Positions 1-9,477 of a stretch of DNA of 64,000 nt are shown here, piece by piece. The notes beneath the pieces were generated by a model, which saw only the letters and a list, made by a program, of their open reading frames with translations, had not been told where the DNA came from and did not search any database. A program made the position numbers and the translations under genes. This DNA comes from Lactobacillus sp. ESL0791 (lineage in GTDB: Bacteria > Bacillota > Bacilli > Lactobacillales > Lactobacillaceae). Location: contig NZ_JAQTHU010000001.1 in assembly GCF_029433255.1 (NCBI RefSeq), positions 1,302,001-1,366,000 on the forward strand, in the 5' to 3' direction. How positions within the stretch are numbered: position 1 is the first letter of the stretch; every line of letters starts with the position of its first letter.

Positions 1-532
1 CAGTCATATTCCTTGGCTTGTACCGACATTAATGGGTGGATTATTCCCGCTGCTTGTAATGACAGGGATGCATTGGAGTTTTGCTCCACTTGTCGTTCAA
101 TCATATGCAACGTATCATTATGAAGCAATAATGGGACCCGGCAGCTTTGTTTCAAACATTTGTCAAGGTGCGGCTTCATTAGCTGTTGCTCTCAAAAGCA
201 AAGATTCAAAAATGAAACAAATTTCGTCATCCGCTGGAATTACTGCTTTGCTTGGAATTACCGAACCAGCTTTGTTTGGAGTCACTCTTAAAGTTAAAAA
301 TGTACTGTACTGTGTTATGACAGGCGGAGCAGTCGGAGGGCTTTATGCTGGCCTGCAGGGCGTTGTTCGCTACACACCTGGAACTCCTGGACTTGCCAGT
401 TTCGCTGTTTTTATTGGGAAAAATCCAATGAACGTAGTTAATGCACTTATTTCCGTTGCAATCGGCTTCGTAGTTACCTTTATTCTAACCTGGATATTTG
501 CTGACTTTGAAGCTTCTGCAACAACTAAATAA
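1..532 (+). CDS. PTS beta-glucoside-type permease, IIC C-terminal part (5' end outside window)
   Basis: The reading frame is open from the first bases of the window and runs to a TAA at 530-532, so only about the last 176 residues are present. The sequence is hydrophobic with several membrane spans. It carries the GITEPALFGVTLK motif (about nt 251-289), the signature of glucoside-family EIIC domains that bind and translocate the sugar during phosphorylation. The protein ends soon after the last membrane span (IFADFEASATTK), so there is no fused IIA domain at this end; IIA would have to be encoded elsewhere. The sugar could be a beta-glucoside, sucrose or trehalose and cannot be decided from this fragment. 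Confidence 0.88.
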   Translation, partial: SHIPWLVPTLMGGLFPLLVMTGMHWSFAPLVVQSYATYHYEAIMGPGSFVSNICQGAASLAVALKSKDSKMKQISSSAGITALLGITEPALFGVTLKVKNVLYCVMTGGAVGGLYAGLQGVVRYTPGTPGLASFAVFIGKNPMNVVNALISVAIGFVVTFILTWIFADFEASATTK

Positions 533-536
533 AAAT

Positions 537-574
537 CAAAGAGGACATCATCAATTTATGCCCTCTTTTTTTAA
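537..574 (+). terminator. Rho-independent terminator after the PTS gene
   Basis: AGAGG(A)CAT and ATG(C)CCTCT form a stem followed by TTTTTTT. It starts a few bases after the PTS stop codon. Confidence 0.8.
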
Positions 575-591
575 TGTTCTAAAAATTATCT

Positions 592-1113
592 TTAGTGGAC
601 CAATAGCTCATAAACATACGAAACCTCGTCATCACGGTAAATACCCTGCAGTGTGCCTACACGTTTAAAGCCCATTTTATTAATCAGGTGCTGCATCGCC
701 TTGTTATCCTCATGGGTATCGATCCTAATTGAAACGACATCGGGATGACTAGCAGCAATGTAATTAATAACACTCACCAGAAGCTTAGTTGCATAACCCT
801 TACCCGCATGTTTTGAATGGATTGCGACCCGGTGGATTACAAAATAATTGTCGGTAGAAATTAACCATTTCCCGTCCAAATCATCATAATAATGATCTGG
901 ACCCGCTACAAGCGAAAGCACCCCAATTGTTTGGCCGTCATCTGCCATTGCCAGGTAAGCCCAACCATTTTCAATATCTTCCTTGATTTGCTGTGCTGAG
1001 GGATAATCACCCTGCCACTGGTTTACCCCGCTTTCGGCCAGTTGATTGGCACCATCCTGTAAAATTGCCATAATTTGTGCAAAATCTTCTGCTGTTGCTT
1101 GTCTAAGTTTCAC
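592..1113 (-). CDS. GNAT family N-acetyltransferase
   Basis: A 173-residue acetyltransferase of the GNAT fold, which moves an acetyl group from acetyl-CoA to an amine. The acetyl-CoA pyrophosphate loop is visible as HAGKGYATKLL (about residues 102-112), after the beta-strand VIHRVAIHS. The start chosen is the GTG at 1113 because AAAGGAGAGGG sits 6 nt upstream; the longer frame starting at 1146 would put this ribosome site inside the gene. It is a single gene, convergent with the PTS gene. The substrate is unknown; such proteins acetylate amino acids, polyamines, antibiotics or protein N-termini. Confidence 0.85.
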   Translation of the reverse strand: MKLRQATAEDFAQIMAILQDGANQLAESGVNQWQGDYPSAQQIKEDIENGWAYLAMADDGQTIGVLSLVAGPDHYYDDLDGKWLISTDNYFVIHRVAIHSKHAGKGYATKLLVSVINYIAASHPDVVSIRIDTHEDNKAMQHLINKMGFKRVGTLQGIYRDDEVSYVYELLVH

Positions 1114-1230
1114 AGTTATCCCTCTCCTTTTTAAAAACAACATCATTCGATTATAAAGAAAAAGCTATAGACTGTAAAAAGATATGGTTTCAAGATAACA
1201 AAATGTCTTGAAAAAAATTAGATTTTTAAA

Positions 1231-1277
1231 CAAAAAAATACGGTCCTGACTAATTTTAACCATGACTGTATTTTATA
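1231..1277 (-). terminator. Terminator of the nucleotidase-nupC operon
   Basis: On the minus strand AAATACAGTC and GACCGTATTT pair with one mismatch, followed by TTTTTTTG, directly after the transporter stop codon at 1289. Confidence 0.7.
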
Positions 1278-1288
1278 GAAATTATTTT

Positions 1289-2461
1289 TTAAAATGAGTA
1301 GAACAAACCTGCCAAGGAACCATTAATGATGCTGACAGAAGTTGCAACTAAGAACAAACGTAAAGCATGCTTAGCAATCGCCTCGCCGTGTTCTTCGTCT
1401 ACCATTGTGTGCATGATGCCCAAAGTAGTACCTAAGTTAGGCAAGTTAGCAAAAGAAATCAGGAAGACACTGACAATTGCCTGTGTCTTCAAACTAACGG
1501 CGTGCATATTAATTTCGTTAATCGCAACGAAGATGTTAGTGAAGGCTTTGGTTGCTAACACCGTTCCGGCACTGACAATTGAATGCACATCGATTCCCAT
1601 CAAGAAAGCAATCGGAGCACAGATGTATCCGACGATTGAGGTTAACGTTTTTCCGCAAATTGACTTGAAAATAATGTTGATAAACGTAATCAAGGATACA
1701 AACCCGATAATTGAAATCGAAATGTTAATGGCTAACTTGAAACCGAGATTCATACTGTCCATTAACCGGGTAATCAGTGACTTCTTGTTAGTACTCTTGG
1801 TCGAAATTTCGTAGTGCACTTCTGAAATATCGTATGGTGCCACGATTTTAGCAACAATAATTGATGAAAACAGGTTCAGCACCAAGGCAACGATGATATA
1901 TTCCGACTTAATAATGTGCATGTAGGAAGCAATCATCGTCACCGTAGTGTTAGACATGGTGTACATGGCTAAGGTGAACAGCTGATTAGGACTCATCGTC
2001 TGCATCTGGTCCTTGAACGGCACAAACACACCGTTGCTGACAAACGGGTAACTCAAGATTGTAAAAGCGTTAATTTCATCAATATGGAAGAGCTTTTTTA
2101 ATACTTTTCCTACATATTTGATGATAAATGGTAAAATCCGCAGATATTGTAATAATTCAATAATCGCACAGATAAAGATCAATGGCAACAACACGTTCAA
2201 AAAGAACTGCGAGGTAGCACCAGGATTGGTCAAATCGCCGAAGACGAAATTAACCCCCTTACTGCTGGAAACGGTAATAATGTTCAAACTGCCGGACAAT
2301 CCCTGCAGAATCCAATTTCCTAAAGAAGTCTTTAGCATCAGGAACAACAAAACAACTTCCGTAATAAACAAATAAATAATCGACTTGTAGTCAATACTCT
2401 TCCGGTCAAAACTTGCCCAGTAAAGCACCGCTAAGACTACAATAATTCCCACAAATCCCAT
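1289..2461 (-). CDS. Nucleoside transporter, NupC/CNT-like
   Basis: A polytopic membrane protein of 390 residues with about ten hydrophobic spans. It resembles concentrative nucleoside transporters (CNT/NupC), which import nucleosides with protons or sodium. The middle of the protein (LSYPFVSNGVFVPFK, about residues 136-150) sits where typical CNT proteins carry GQTEAPL. That motif is not present, so substrate preference may differ from classical NupC. AAGGAGTAAGAATTA precedes the ATG. It lies 13 bp downstream of a nucleotidase gene on the same strand, which supports a role in nucleoside traffic. Family assignment is good; exact substrate is inferred from context. Confidence 0.75.
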   Translation of the reverse strand: MGFVGIIVVLAVLYWASFDRKSIDYKSIIYLFITEVVLLFLMLKTSLGNWILQGLSGSLNIITVSSSKGVNFVFGDLTNPGATSQFFLNVLLPLIFICAIIELLQYLRILPFIIKYVGKVLKKLFHIDEINAFTILSYPFVSNGVFVPFKDQMQTMSPNQLFTLAMYTMSNTTVTMIASYMHIIKSEYIIVALVLNLFSSIIVAKIVAPYDISEVHYEISTKSTNKKSLITRLMDSMNLGFKLAINISISIIGFVSLITFINIIFKSICGKTLTSIVGYICAPIAFLMGIDVHSIVSAGTVLATKAFTNIFVAINEINMHAVSLKTQAIVSVFLISFANLPNLGTTLGIMHTMVDEEHGEAIAKHALRLFLVATSVSIINGSLAGLFYSF

Positions 2462-2474
2462 TAATTCTTACTCC

Positions 2475-3677
2475 TTAAACTCTTGCTGATTGATTTTGTA
2501 AATAATACGAATATTCGTCAAAAATATTATCTACAAATTGATCAGTTAACCGGTAATCTGGTACATCATACGAATTAGTCATAAGCACAAAGTCCTGCGC
2601 ACCGCTTGGATAATCTTCATGCTTAATTGTCCAATCATGATTTGCGAACTTTGGGTATTCTGCCTTATTTAAATGATAAATTCTTACACCATAAGGAATA
2701 GTGAAGGAATCAATCACTTCTTGCCTGCTTGTTCCCTTCAGATTAATAAAAATACCCATATGGTTACGATTAAACTTATCCTGTAAAAACTTGAGCAATT
2801 GATCCAAGTCCAGCGGCTGCCTCAGCCATTCCTCGTAAGCTGCCGGATCATAGAATGCCCGGCTTTGCTGCGGCAAAGCGGTCGTCGCGATTACTTCTTC
2901 AGAACGTTCAACTATTTCATTTTGGTCATTCAGGGTAAAAGTTAAATGACCAAAATGACTACCCTTATAGCCGCATTGGACAACCAAAGTCTGGTTGATG
3001 TGGCCCTGGTTAACCCGGTGCTGGTGACCGCAGCTGAAGCCATCAATTCCCGGTGTATTAGATACCAGTTTGAAAGTTTCATCTTCACCAGTCGCATAAT
3101 TAATCTCATTGTGGGTTGCCAAGTCACGCTCCAAGCCGCCGTGATAGCCTACTAAAACCAGGTCAACCTGATCGCGCAATGCAGCCACTTGCTTCTGCAA
3201 TTCCGGCAACGCATCCTTAACAATTACGCCTTGAGTGACCGGATAATCACTAATCATCGACATTTGACTGGTTAGCAGGCCAATAACCCCTATCTTTATC
3301 CCAGCAATTTTCTTAATTGCGTATGGCTTAAAGATCAACTCGCCAGTTTCTGAAAAAACATTACAACAAACGTAATCAGCCGTTAACTGGGCAACTTGCC
3401 GCTTTAGATAACTAATTCCGTGATCGAAATCATGGTTTCCCGGTACCATCACGTCAAAATCCATTTCGTTAGCATATTTAACTAACGGTGAAACTTCATA
3501 TTGATCACAGAAAAAAGTGGTCAACGGATTGCCAACAAAGAAATCCCCGCTGTCCATTAATAATGAATTAGGGTACTTTTTTTTCAAGCCTAACAAACTG
3601 AGCGCTGGTTGCGGGCCATCTGCTGAGATGAAGCCGTGCAAGTCGGTGGTTGTTAGCACATTAATTTGTTGATTCAT
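2475..3677 (-). CDS. Cytoplasmic 5'-nucleotidase / metallophosphatase (UshA family, no signal peptide)
   Basis: A 400-residue member of the calcineurin-like 5'-nucleotidase family, which removes phosphate from nucleotides. Metal ligands are seen in order: TTDLHG (residues 9-14, DxH), DSGDFF, GNHDFDHG, GYHGG and GHQH. The C-terminal third matches the substrate-binding 5'-nucleotidase domain in position. There is no signal peptide or wall anchor, unlike secreted UshA-type enzymes, so it should act inside the cell. The start is ATG 3677, because the upstream ATG at 3689 overlaps the GGAGG ribosome site. It is the first gene of a two-gene unit with the nucleoside transporter. It could also act on cyclic nucleotides or nucleotide sugars. 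Confidence 0.85.
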   Translation of the reverse strand: MNQQINVLTTTDLHGFISADGPQPALSLLGLKKKYPNSLLMDSGDFFVGNPLTTFFCDQYEVSPLVKYANEMDFDVMVPGNHDFDHGISYLKRQVAQLTADYVCCNVFSETGELIFKPYAIKKIAGIKIGVIGLLTSQMSMISDYPVTQGVIVKDALPELQKQVAALRDQVDLVLVGYHGGLERDLATHNEINYATGEDETFKLVSNTPGIDGFSCGHQHRVNQGHINQTLVVQCGYKGSHFGHLTFTLNDQNEIVERSEEVIATTALPQQSRAFYDPAAYEEWLRQPLDLDQLLKFLQDKFNRNHMGIFINLKGTSRQEVIDSFTIPYGVRIYHLNKAEYPKFANHDWTIKHEDYPSGAQDFVLMTNSYDVPDYRLTDQFVDNIFDEYSYYLQNQSARV

Positions 3678-3833
3678 GATTGCCTCCATATTTATACTTT
3701 ATCGTAAAATCAACTACTATTTATTATACAGATTTTTGTGAGCAATTTATACGGTAAATTTAACCAAAACTGGAACAATTACACGAAGTTACCTGTATTT
3801 TATATGGTTTTAGATAGATTAAAAATAAAAAAC

Positions 3834-3882
3834 ATCTAAAAAACCGTTAGAATTTGAGAATTCTAGCGGTTTTTCGTTTTTA
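3834..3882. terminator. Bidirectional hairpin terminator downstream of apt
   Basis: CCGTTAGAATT and AATTCTAGCGG pair with one wobble around TGAG; A-runs on the left and T-runs on the right make it usable from both strands. apt ends at 3910, so it mainly serves apt. Confidence 0.8.
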
Positions 3883-3909
3883 TCGTCTATTTTTTCAAGA
3901 CACTTTCGT

Positions 3910-4437
3910 TTAAGCACCATGGTATTGAACAAGTGAATAAATATCAATATCAGGCAATTTTTCGTGGCCCTTAAGATCGGGCAGTTCAATATAAAAAGCT
4001 GCGCCAACCAACTTACCACCAAGATTTTCAATTAACTGCTTGGAAGCACGTAAGGTTCCCGCCGTTGCCAGCAGATCATCGCACACAACAACACGCTGAC
4101 CAGGTTTGATTGCATCCTTGTGCATTTCTAGGCTATTGGAACCATATTCCAAATCATAAGACGCCCGTTCAACCTCGCGCGGCAATTTATGCGGCTTGCG
4201 TGCCGGAACAAAGCCGATTCCCAGTTCAATAGCTACCGGACAACCGACAATGAAGCCCCGCGCTTCAGGCCCAACGATCACATCGGCCTTTTTGCTCTTC
4301 GCATATTCGGCTAATTCATGCGTGGCCTTACGATAAAGTTCACCATCCTGCAAAAGTGGTGTAATATCCCGAAAAACAATCCCTTTGTTGGGAAAGTCTT
4401 GAACACTTGCAATGTGTTCCTTAAAAACATTTGTCAT
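3910..4437 (-). CDS. apt: Adenine phosphoribosyltransferase
   Basis: Converts adenine and PRPP to AMP in purine salvage. The protein is 175 residues, the normal Apt length, when started at ATG 4437; the open frame to 4533 adds residues not found in the family. Visible motifs are VGPEARGF (residues 55-62) and the PRPP loop [14 protein letters not shown] (116-129). The ribosome site upstream is poor (GGGGG about 12 nt away). It is downstream of lepA-recJ but separated from recJ by 105 bp that contain a promoter-like extended -10, so it is probably also transcribed alone. Confidence 0.95.
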   Translation of the reverse strand: MTNVFKEHIASVQDFPNKGIVFRDITPLLQDGELYRKATHELAEYAKSKKADVIVGPEARGFIVGCPVAIELGIGFVPARKPHKLPREVERASYDLEYGSNSLEMHKDAIKPGQRVVVCDDLLATAGTLRASKQLIENLGGKLVGAAFYIELPDLKGHEKLPDIDIYSLVQYHGA

Positions 4438-4495
4438 AAGAAGAAAAACCCCCATTAATTTATGTGCTCTGACAGCAAACACAATTGACTTGTCT

Positions 4496-4504
4496 ATTGT
4501 AGCA
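4496..4504 (-). promoter_or_regulatory. Extended -10 promoter for apt
   Basis: On the minus strand TGCTACAAT (TGn plus TACAAT) lies about 60 nt before the apt ATG. No good -35 at 17 nt is seen, which is typical of extended -10 promoters. Confidence 0.45.
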
Positions 4505-4542
4505 GACTTTTTAATTAAAAACAGTAAAAGCACTGATTTTGA

Positions 4543-6816
4543 CTAGTTTATTTTGCTACTTATATAATCAAGCAATTCTTCACGCGGCATATTGCGCAAT
4601 TTAGTAGCAAAAGCAAGTTGTGAACGAACAGACTTAAGATAGTTAGATGCTGTTAACGGCTTTTTAACGGGATGCTGCACCCCAACCAATTTTTCATGTT
4701 TCAGCTGCACAAAGCCTAATTCAAAGAAAACACGCAGAATGAATAAAACACTATCGTAGTCAAGACTCAAGTATGGTGCAACCATGCGGTAATCCGCTGG
4801 TTTTAACGTCGGGTGCTTGTATACATACTTCAAAACTTTGCCAAAAGCTGACTTGTCGGGAATTTTGCTAACTGGCAACTGATCAAGTAAAAAACGTAAA
4901 TAGAGCTGCTGATAACTATTTTCCAAGGCCTTATCTAATTCAATCGGATTATGAGGCACATCAAGCAAAACCGCAACCTCATTCTGACCGGAATAGTCAC
5001 TTACCAATTCCAACTGATCGGTAGAAAGACCATAATTCGCCTCCGCTGCCGAAATATTTTTTTCATCAAATAACAAGTAGCGGTCCGCAAAGCCCATTAC
5101 ATATTTTTCTTGGCGTAGGTCAACAATCGGTGCCGGAGCAACCATTTTAGGAGCCGCAAAGGTAATATCTTCAATTATTCCCTGGAGCGTGACCTTATTA
5201 CGGAAATGATTCAATGATAACTGCACAAACAATTGATTGACAAACGGCAATAAATTGTTTGTCAGATAAGCCTTATTGAAGCCAACCACCTGCAACTTGC
5301 CTCCGGCCTTTGCCACATTAAAGCGTACATGGCTCTTATCCTTGCCCATCAACATAAAATTACTAATTTGCGGTTGCGTGATACTAAAAAGCGGCTGCTC
5401 ATTATCTGTTCCAAAGGGCCCAACTTTCATCATTTCTGCAAAAGTATCTGGTTGAGCATCCTGCAGCGGTAATTCCATATCGTAATATTTTACCTGCAAA
5501 TCTTTTGCAGGTTTAAAACTGTGCTCGAATTCTGTTCTTAATGCATTAATATTGGCTTCGGTCAAAGACAGGCCACACGCAAAGTCATGTCCACCAAACT
5601 TGGTGAGTAATTTACCCTTTAATGGAACCAGCGCATCAAATAAATTAAATCCAGGGATTGATCGTCCTGAACCTTTGATCTCGCCCGTATCATTTTTGGT
5701 TAACACAATTGTCGGCTTGTGCAGCTTTTCAACAATTTTATTTGCAACTAAACCCAAAACCCCTTCATGAAAATCGGGCTGATAAATTACTAGTGTCTGG
5801 CGATTTTGCCAGCCATTATTAGAAATTAACGTAAGACAATCATTGTAAACCTGGGTTGTTAAAGCCTTACGTTCATCATTTAGCTTTTCGACTTTTTGCG
5901 CCAGTTCCGTTACCTCAGCTTCATCATCACTTAATAATAACCGAACCGCCATATTTGCATCTGCCAACCGACCAACCGCATTTAAGCGCGGTGCAATGTT
6001 AAACCCGATATCCGTTTCATTAATTTTTCCCAGCGTTAGGCCAGCCGCTTCAATCAGCGCACGCAAACCCGGCCGCTGCGTTTGGTTGAGCATCGCTAAG
6101 CCACGTTTAACAACAATATGCCCTTCCCCAGAAACTTTTACCATATCACCAATTGTGCCAATCATTGCCAATTCAAGAAGTTCCGGCATCGTATCCTGCA
6201 TCAATCCCCGGCAAATGGTATAAGCAACACCTGCCCCGCAATAATCATCAAAGGGATATTTCTGTCCGGGGTAATTGCAGTGCACGATCGCACACGCTGC
6301 AGGCTCCCGCTCCTGAATTGTATGGTGATCGGTGATAATTGTGTCAACGCCCTTGCTCTTTGCGTAAGCCACTTCTTCTATTCCGGTAATTCCGTTATCA
6401 ACTGTAATAATCAGTTTGGTGCCGTCAGCCACAATTCTTTTATAACAGTTAAGGTTAGGACCATAACCATCTGTAAAGCGGTTAGGAATGAAATAGTGGA
6501 CATCGGCCCCCAAAATTCCCAACGTTTCCGTCATAATGGTCGTGGCCGTGATCCCATCAGCATCATAGTCACCGTAAATCGTGATTTTTTCACCGGCATC
6601 AATTGCTCGATTGATGCGGTCAAGAGCCTTAGCCATGTCGTGCATCAATAAGGGATCCGCTAGATCATCTTCTGTCGCATCAAACCAAAAAGCTAATTTT
6701 TCATCAGTATTAATTCCCCGTAAAGAAAATAACTTAGCCGTAATTGGGCTAAGCTGATATTTTTCAATTAACTCTGGGGCTAATTCTTCTGCTTCACGTT
6801 TTTTCCACTTGATCAT
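4543..6816 (-). CDS. recJ: Single-stranded-DNA-specific exonuclease RecJ
   Basis: A 5'-3' exonuclease for single-stranded DNA in mismatch and RecFOR repair. It has 757 residues, the long Firmicute form. DHH-family motifs are visible: YGDYDADG (residues 81-88, metal-binding aspartates), TDHHT (motif III) and later GGHDFACGL, the DHHA1 loop. A C-terminal extension of about 200 residues is a RecJ_C domain as in bacilli. The gene follows lepA by 13 bp on the same strand, so the two are probably co-transcribed. Confidence 0.95.
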   Translation of the reverse strand: MIKWKKREAEELAPELIEKYQLSPITAKLFSLRGINTDEKLAFWFDATEDDLADPLLMHDMAKALDRINRAIDAGEKITIYGDYDADGITATTIMTETLGILGADVHYFIPNRFTDGYGPNLNCYKRIVADGTKLIITVDNGITGIEEVAYAKSKGVDTIITDHHTIQEREPAACAIVHCNYPGQKYPFDDYCGAGVAYTICRGLMQDTMPELLELAMIGTIGDMVKVSGEGHIVVKRGLAMLNQTQRPGLRALIEAAGLTLGKINETDIGFNIAPRLNAVGRLADANMAVRLLLSDDEAEVTELAQKVEKLNDERKALTTQVYNDCLTLISNNGWQNRQTLVIYQPDFHEGVLGLVANKIVEKLHKPTIVLTKNDTGEIKGSGRSIPGFNLFDALVPLKGKLLTKFGGHDFACGLSLTEANINALRTEFEHSFKPAKDLQVKYYDMELPLQDAQPDTFAEMMKVGPFGTDNEQPLFSITQPQISNFMLMGKDKSHVRFNVAKAGGKLQVVGFNKAYLTNNLLPFVNQLFVQLSLNHFRNKVTLQGIIEDITFAAPKMVAPAPIVDLRQEKYVMGFADRYLLFDEKNISAAEANYGLSTDQLELVSDYSGQNEVAVLLDVPHNPIELDKALENSYQQLYLRFLLDQLPVSKIPDKSAFGKVLKYVYKHPTLKPADYRMVAPYLSLDYDSVLFILRVFFELGFVQLKHEKLVGVQHPVKKPLTASNYLKSVRSQLAFATKLRNMPREELLDYISSKIN

Positions 6817-6829
6817 TTAATCAAAGCCT

Positions 6830-8662
6830 TTACTTAATATCGTCATCATTCATCTTCAAAACTGCCATAAATGCTTCCTGCGGTACCTCAACACGGCCAA
6901 CGGCCTTCATCCGTTTCTTTCCGCGTTTTTGCTTCTCCAGCAGTTTTGCCCGGCGATCTGGGTCACCCGTATGAATTTTCCAAGTAACGTCTTTACGGTA
7001 AGGTTTAACGGTTGCCCGTGAAATAATCTTGGCACCGATTGCCCCCTGAATATCAACCTCAAAGTTTTGCCGCGGAATTAACTTTTTAAGGGCTGAGGTC
7101 ATTTGCCTTGCCCGTTTTTGCGCTTCATCGCGGTGAGCAATAAAGCTAAGGGCATCAATTGCTTCCTTGTTGAGCAAAATATCAATTTTGACTAAGTCGG
7201 TAGCCCGATAGCCAGTAATTTCGTAGTCAAGCGATGCATAACCCTTGGTTGAAGATTTCAAATCATCAAAAAAGTCATAAATGATTTCGGCAAGCGGCAT
7301 ATTGTAAATAACATTTACCCGGTATTTATCCAGGTAATCCATCGTGACAAATTCACCGCGCTTAGATTGACACAGCTCCATTACCGGCCCTACATAATCA
7401 TTCGGCACCATTACCTCAGCTTTAACATAAGGCTCCTGAACTTCCTTATATTCACCGGCAGTAGGCAAATCCGACGGATTATCAATTACCTTGGTTGAAC
7501 CATCATTCATGATTGCGTGATAATCAACCGAAGGCGCCGTCATAATTAAGTCAAGGTCAAATTCTTGCTCAAGTCGTTCCTGCACGACGTCCATATGCAG
7601 AAGACCTAGGAACCCGCAGCGAAACCCAAATCCTAGAGCCGTTGAGGTTTCTGGCTCAAATTCTAAAGCTGCATCATTTAGTTGCAGTTTTTGCAGTGCC
7701 TCTTTTAAATCGTCATATTTAGCATTATCAACAGGATACATCCCCGAGTAAACCATCGGCGGGATTTGCCGGTAACCTGGCAGCGGTTCTGCAGTCGGAT
7801 TATCAGCATCGGTGATCGTGTCACCAACACGCGTTTCACGCACAGACTTAATATTGGCAGTAACATACCCAACATCACCAGCAATTAAAATATCCTTCTT
7901 AACCGGCTGCGGACTCGTAACCCCAACCTCGGTTACCTCATACTTTTTACCGGTGTTCATAATCTGAATTTGGTCACCCGGTTTAACCGTTCCGTCTTCC
8001 ACCCTGACAGATAAAACGACCCCGCGGTAATCATCGTACTTAGAATCAAAAATCAGGGCTTTCAAGGGAGCTTGAATATCACCAGTCGGCGCCGGAACAT
8101 CGGTGACGATTTTTTCCAGCATTTCCGCAATTCCCTGTCCGGTTTTACCGGAAACTTCTGCCGCCTCCGATGCATCTAAACCAAGCATTTCTTCTATTTC
8201 TTCCTTTGCCCTGTCCGGATCAGCCGACGGCAAGTCGATTTTGTTAATTACCGGTAAGATTTCCAAGTCATCGTCAATTGCTAAATAGGTATTTGCGAGC
8301 GTCTGAGCTTGCACGCCTTGAGAAGCATCAACGACCAGCAAAGCTCCCTCACATGCCGCAAGCGAGCGGGAAACCTCGTAAGAAAAGTCGACATGCCCGG
8401 GAGTATCAATCAAGTGAAAAATATAATCTTCCCCATTTTTAGCATGGTATTTTACTTCCACCGAGTTCATCTTGATCGTAATTCCCCGCTGGCGTTCAAG
8501 CGGCATATCATCAAGCATTTGATTTTTTAATTGCCGCTGTGAAACGGTATCAGTCAGTTCCAAAATTCGGTCAGCAATCGTCGATTTGCCATGATCAATA
8601 TGTGCAACTATTGAAAAGTTACGAATATGTTTTTGATAATCTTGTAATTTTTTTATGTCCAT
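6830..8662 (-). CDS. lepA: Elongation factor 4 (LepA), GTPase
   Basis: A ribosome-binding GTPase that acts on stalled or early elongation and initiation complexes. It has 610 residues, the family length. The G domain shows AHIDHGKST (residues 20-28), DTPGHVDF and [12 protein letters not shown]-like domains follow and the LepA-specific C-terminal domain ends the protein ([16 protein letters not shown] region). AAAGGGTG provides the ribosome site. It is the promoter-proximal gene of a lepA-recJ unit. Confidence 0.97.
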   Translation of the reverse strand: MDIKKLQDYQKHIRNFSIVAHIDHGKSTIADRILELTDTVSQRQLKNQMLDDMPLERQRGITIKMNSVEVKYHAKNGEDYIFHLIDTPGHVDFSYEVSRSLAACEGALLVVDASQGVQAQTLANTYLAIDDDLEILPVINKIDLPSADPDRAKEEIEEMLGLDASEAAEVSGKTGQGIAEMLEKIVTDVPAPTGDIQAPLKALIFDSKYDDYRGVVLSVRVEDGTVKPGDQIQIMNTGKKYEVTEVGVTSPQPVKKDILIAGDVGYVTANIKSVRETRVGDTITDADNPTAEPLPGYRQIPPMVYSGMYPVDNAKYDDLKEALQKLQLNDAALEFEPETSTALGFGFRCGFLGLLHMDVVQERLEQEFDLDLIMTAPSVDYHAIMNDGSTKVIDNPSDLPTAGEYKEVQEPYVKAEVMVPNDYVGPVMELCQSKRGEFVTMDYLDKYRVNVIYNMPLAEIIYDFFDDLKSSTKGYASLDYEITGYRATDLVKIDILLNKEAIDALSFIAHRDEAQKRARQMTSALKKLIPRQNFEVDIQGAIGAKIISRATVKPYRKDVTWKIHTGDPDRRAKLLEKQKRGKKRMKAVGRVEVPQEAFMAVLKMNDDDIK

Positions 8663-8694
8663 AAGTCATTTGCACCCTTTATTCTATCTAGTTT

Positions 8695-8723
8695 ATTATA
8701 ACAAAGGTAACTGAGGAGATAAA
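8695..8723 (-). promoter_or_regulatory. Promoter for lepA
   Basis: Minus strand: TTTATC (8718-8723), 17-nt spacer, TATAAT (8695-8700). It lies 33 nt before the lepA ATG. The same TTTATC/17/TATAAT layout recurs before mdcR and plsC. Confidence 0.65.
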
Positions 8724-8806
8724 ATATAACCTAAGAAATAGAAGCAGCCATTTTAACAGACTAATTAAGCCACGAACTTCGGTTTTTCTGAACGTTTATT
8801 CAAGAC

Positions 8807-8845
8807 AAAAACCACCTTTTTGTACATTTGTAAAAAGATGGTTTT
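8807..8845 (-). terminator. Terminator of the mdc operon
   Basis: Minus strand: AAAACCATCTTTTT pairs with AAAAAGGTGGTTTT (one wobble), followed by a T-rich stretch. It starts just after the mdcG stop codon. Confidence 0.75.
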
Positions 8846-8847
8846 AT

Positions 8848-9477
8848 CTATTTTAAAAAATTCCAAGGGTCCTCAGCCAAGACCGGTCCATTCTGTGTTT
8901 TTACCAAAATTTTATCAGAACGATGTTGCACGAATTCCTCTAGTGAAAATCCGTTTTGACCATGAACTACCTGAACATCTACATGAGTGCCTGGCCTAAT
9001 TTCCGCTAAGCGTTTCAATAATTTGTTTGCGTTATCTTTTGTAATATTCTTCGTGCAAGACATAATAATATCAATGTCTGACTGAGAAGTTACAACTTGC
9101 AGTCCCGTAACCATTTCAAATTGTAGACTTCCGCTTACACCCCATTCATACTTCTGAAGTAAAGGAAAAATTTCTTTTAATTTTTTAAATGCCGCTAATT
9201 GCATCCGCGCAGGACTAACATTTGGTAAAAAAGTCAGTGCCTGAGCAGGTGTTATTGTTTCAGACCACTCATTAAACTTGATGAACGAAGCAAAGCGCTG
9301 ATTTTTCAAAAAACCTCTAATTCCGACAGGAACTTGCTTATCCTGCTTGCCCCTTCTAACAATCACGTATGGGGCTTTAGCCAACATTGCACTCGCCCAT
9401 ATTGACAAAGCAGCAGAATCAACCAAACTAGTTTTGCTCTTTAATTTTAGTAATGTATGAGGAGCTAATTGTTCCAT
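8848..9477 (-). CDS. mdcG: Malonate decarboxylase holo-ACP synthase (phosphoribosyl-dephospho-CoA transferase)
   Basis: Attaches the 2'-(5''-phosphoribosyl)-3'-dephospho-CoA prosthetic group to the MdcC carrier protein. The protein has 209 residues, as expected for MdcG. A nucleotidyltransferase-type acidic motif is visible as SDIDIIMS (about residues 135-142), preceded by GVSGSLQFEMVTG, which resembles the GS motif of that fold. The gene is last in the mdc operon and overlaps mdcDE by 13 bp, suggesting translational coupling. Its usual partner mdcB, which makes the triphosphoribosyl-dephospho-CoA substrate, is not in this cluster. Confidence 0.9.
   Translation of the reverse strand: MEQLAPHTLLKLKSKTSLVDSAALSIWASAMLAKAPYVIVRRGKQDKQVPVGIRGFLKNQRFASFIKFNEWSETITPAQALTFLPNVSPARMQLAAFKKLKEIFPLLQKYEWGVSGSLQFEMVTGLQVVTSQSDIDIIMSCTKNITKDNANKLLKRLAEIRPGTHVDVQVVHGQNGFSLEEFVQHRSDKILVKTQNGPVLAEDPWNFLK

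Noticed and set aside
1147..1288. 142-bp gap before the GNAT gene as a possible small RNA
   Set aside because: Apart from the operon terminator I saw only AT-rich sequence with no clear promoter.
4438..4533. Extra 32 codons upstream of the apt ATG at 4437 are open
   Set aside because: The extension matches no Apt N-terminus and covers the promoter-like TGCTACAAT; family length fits the shorter start.
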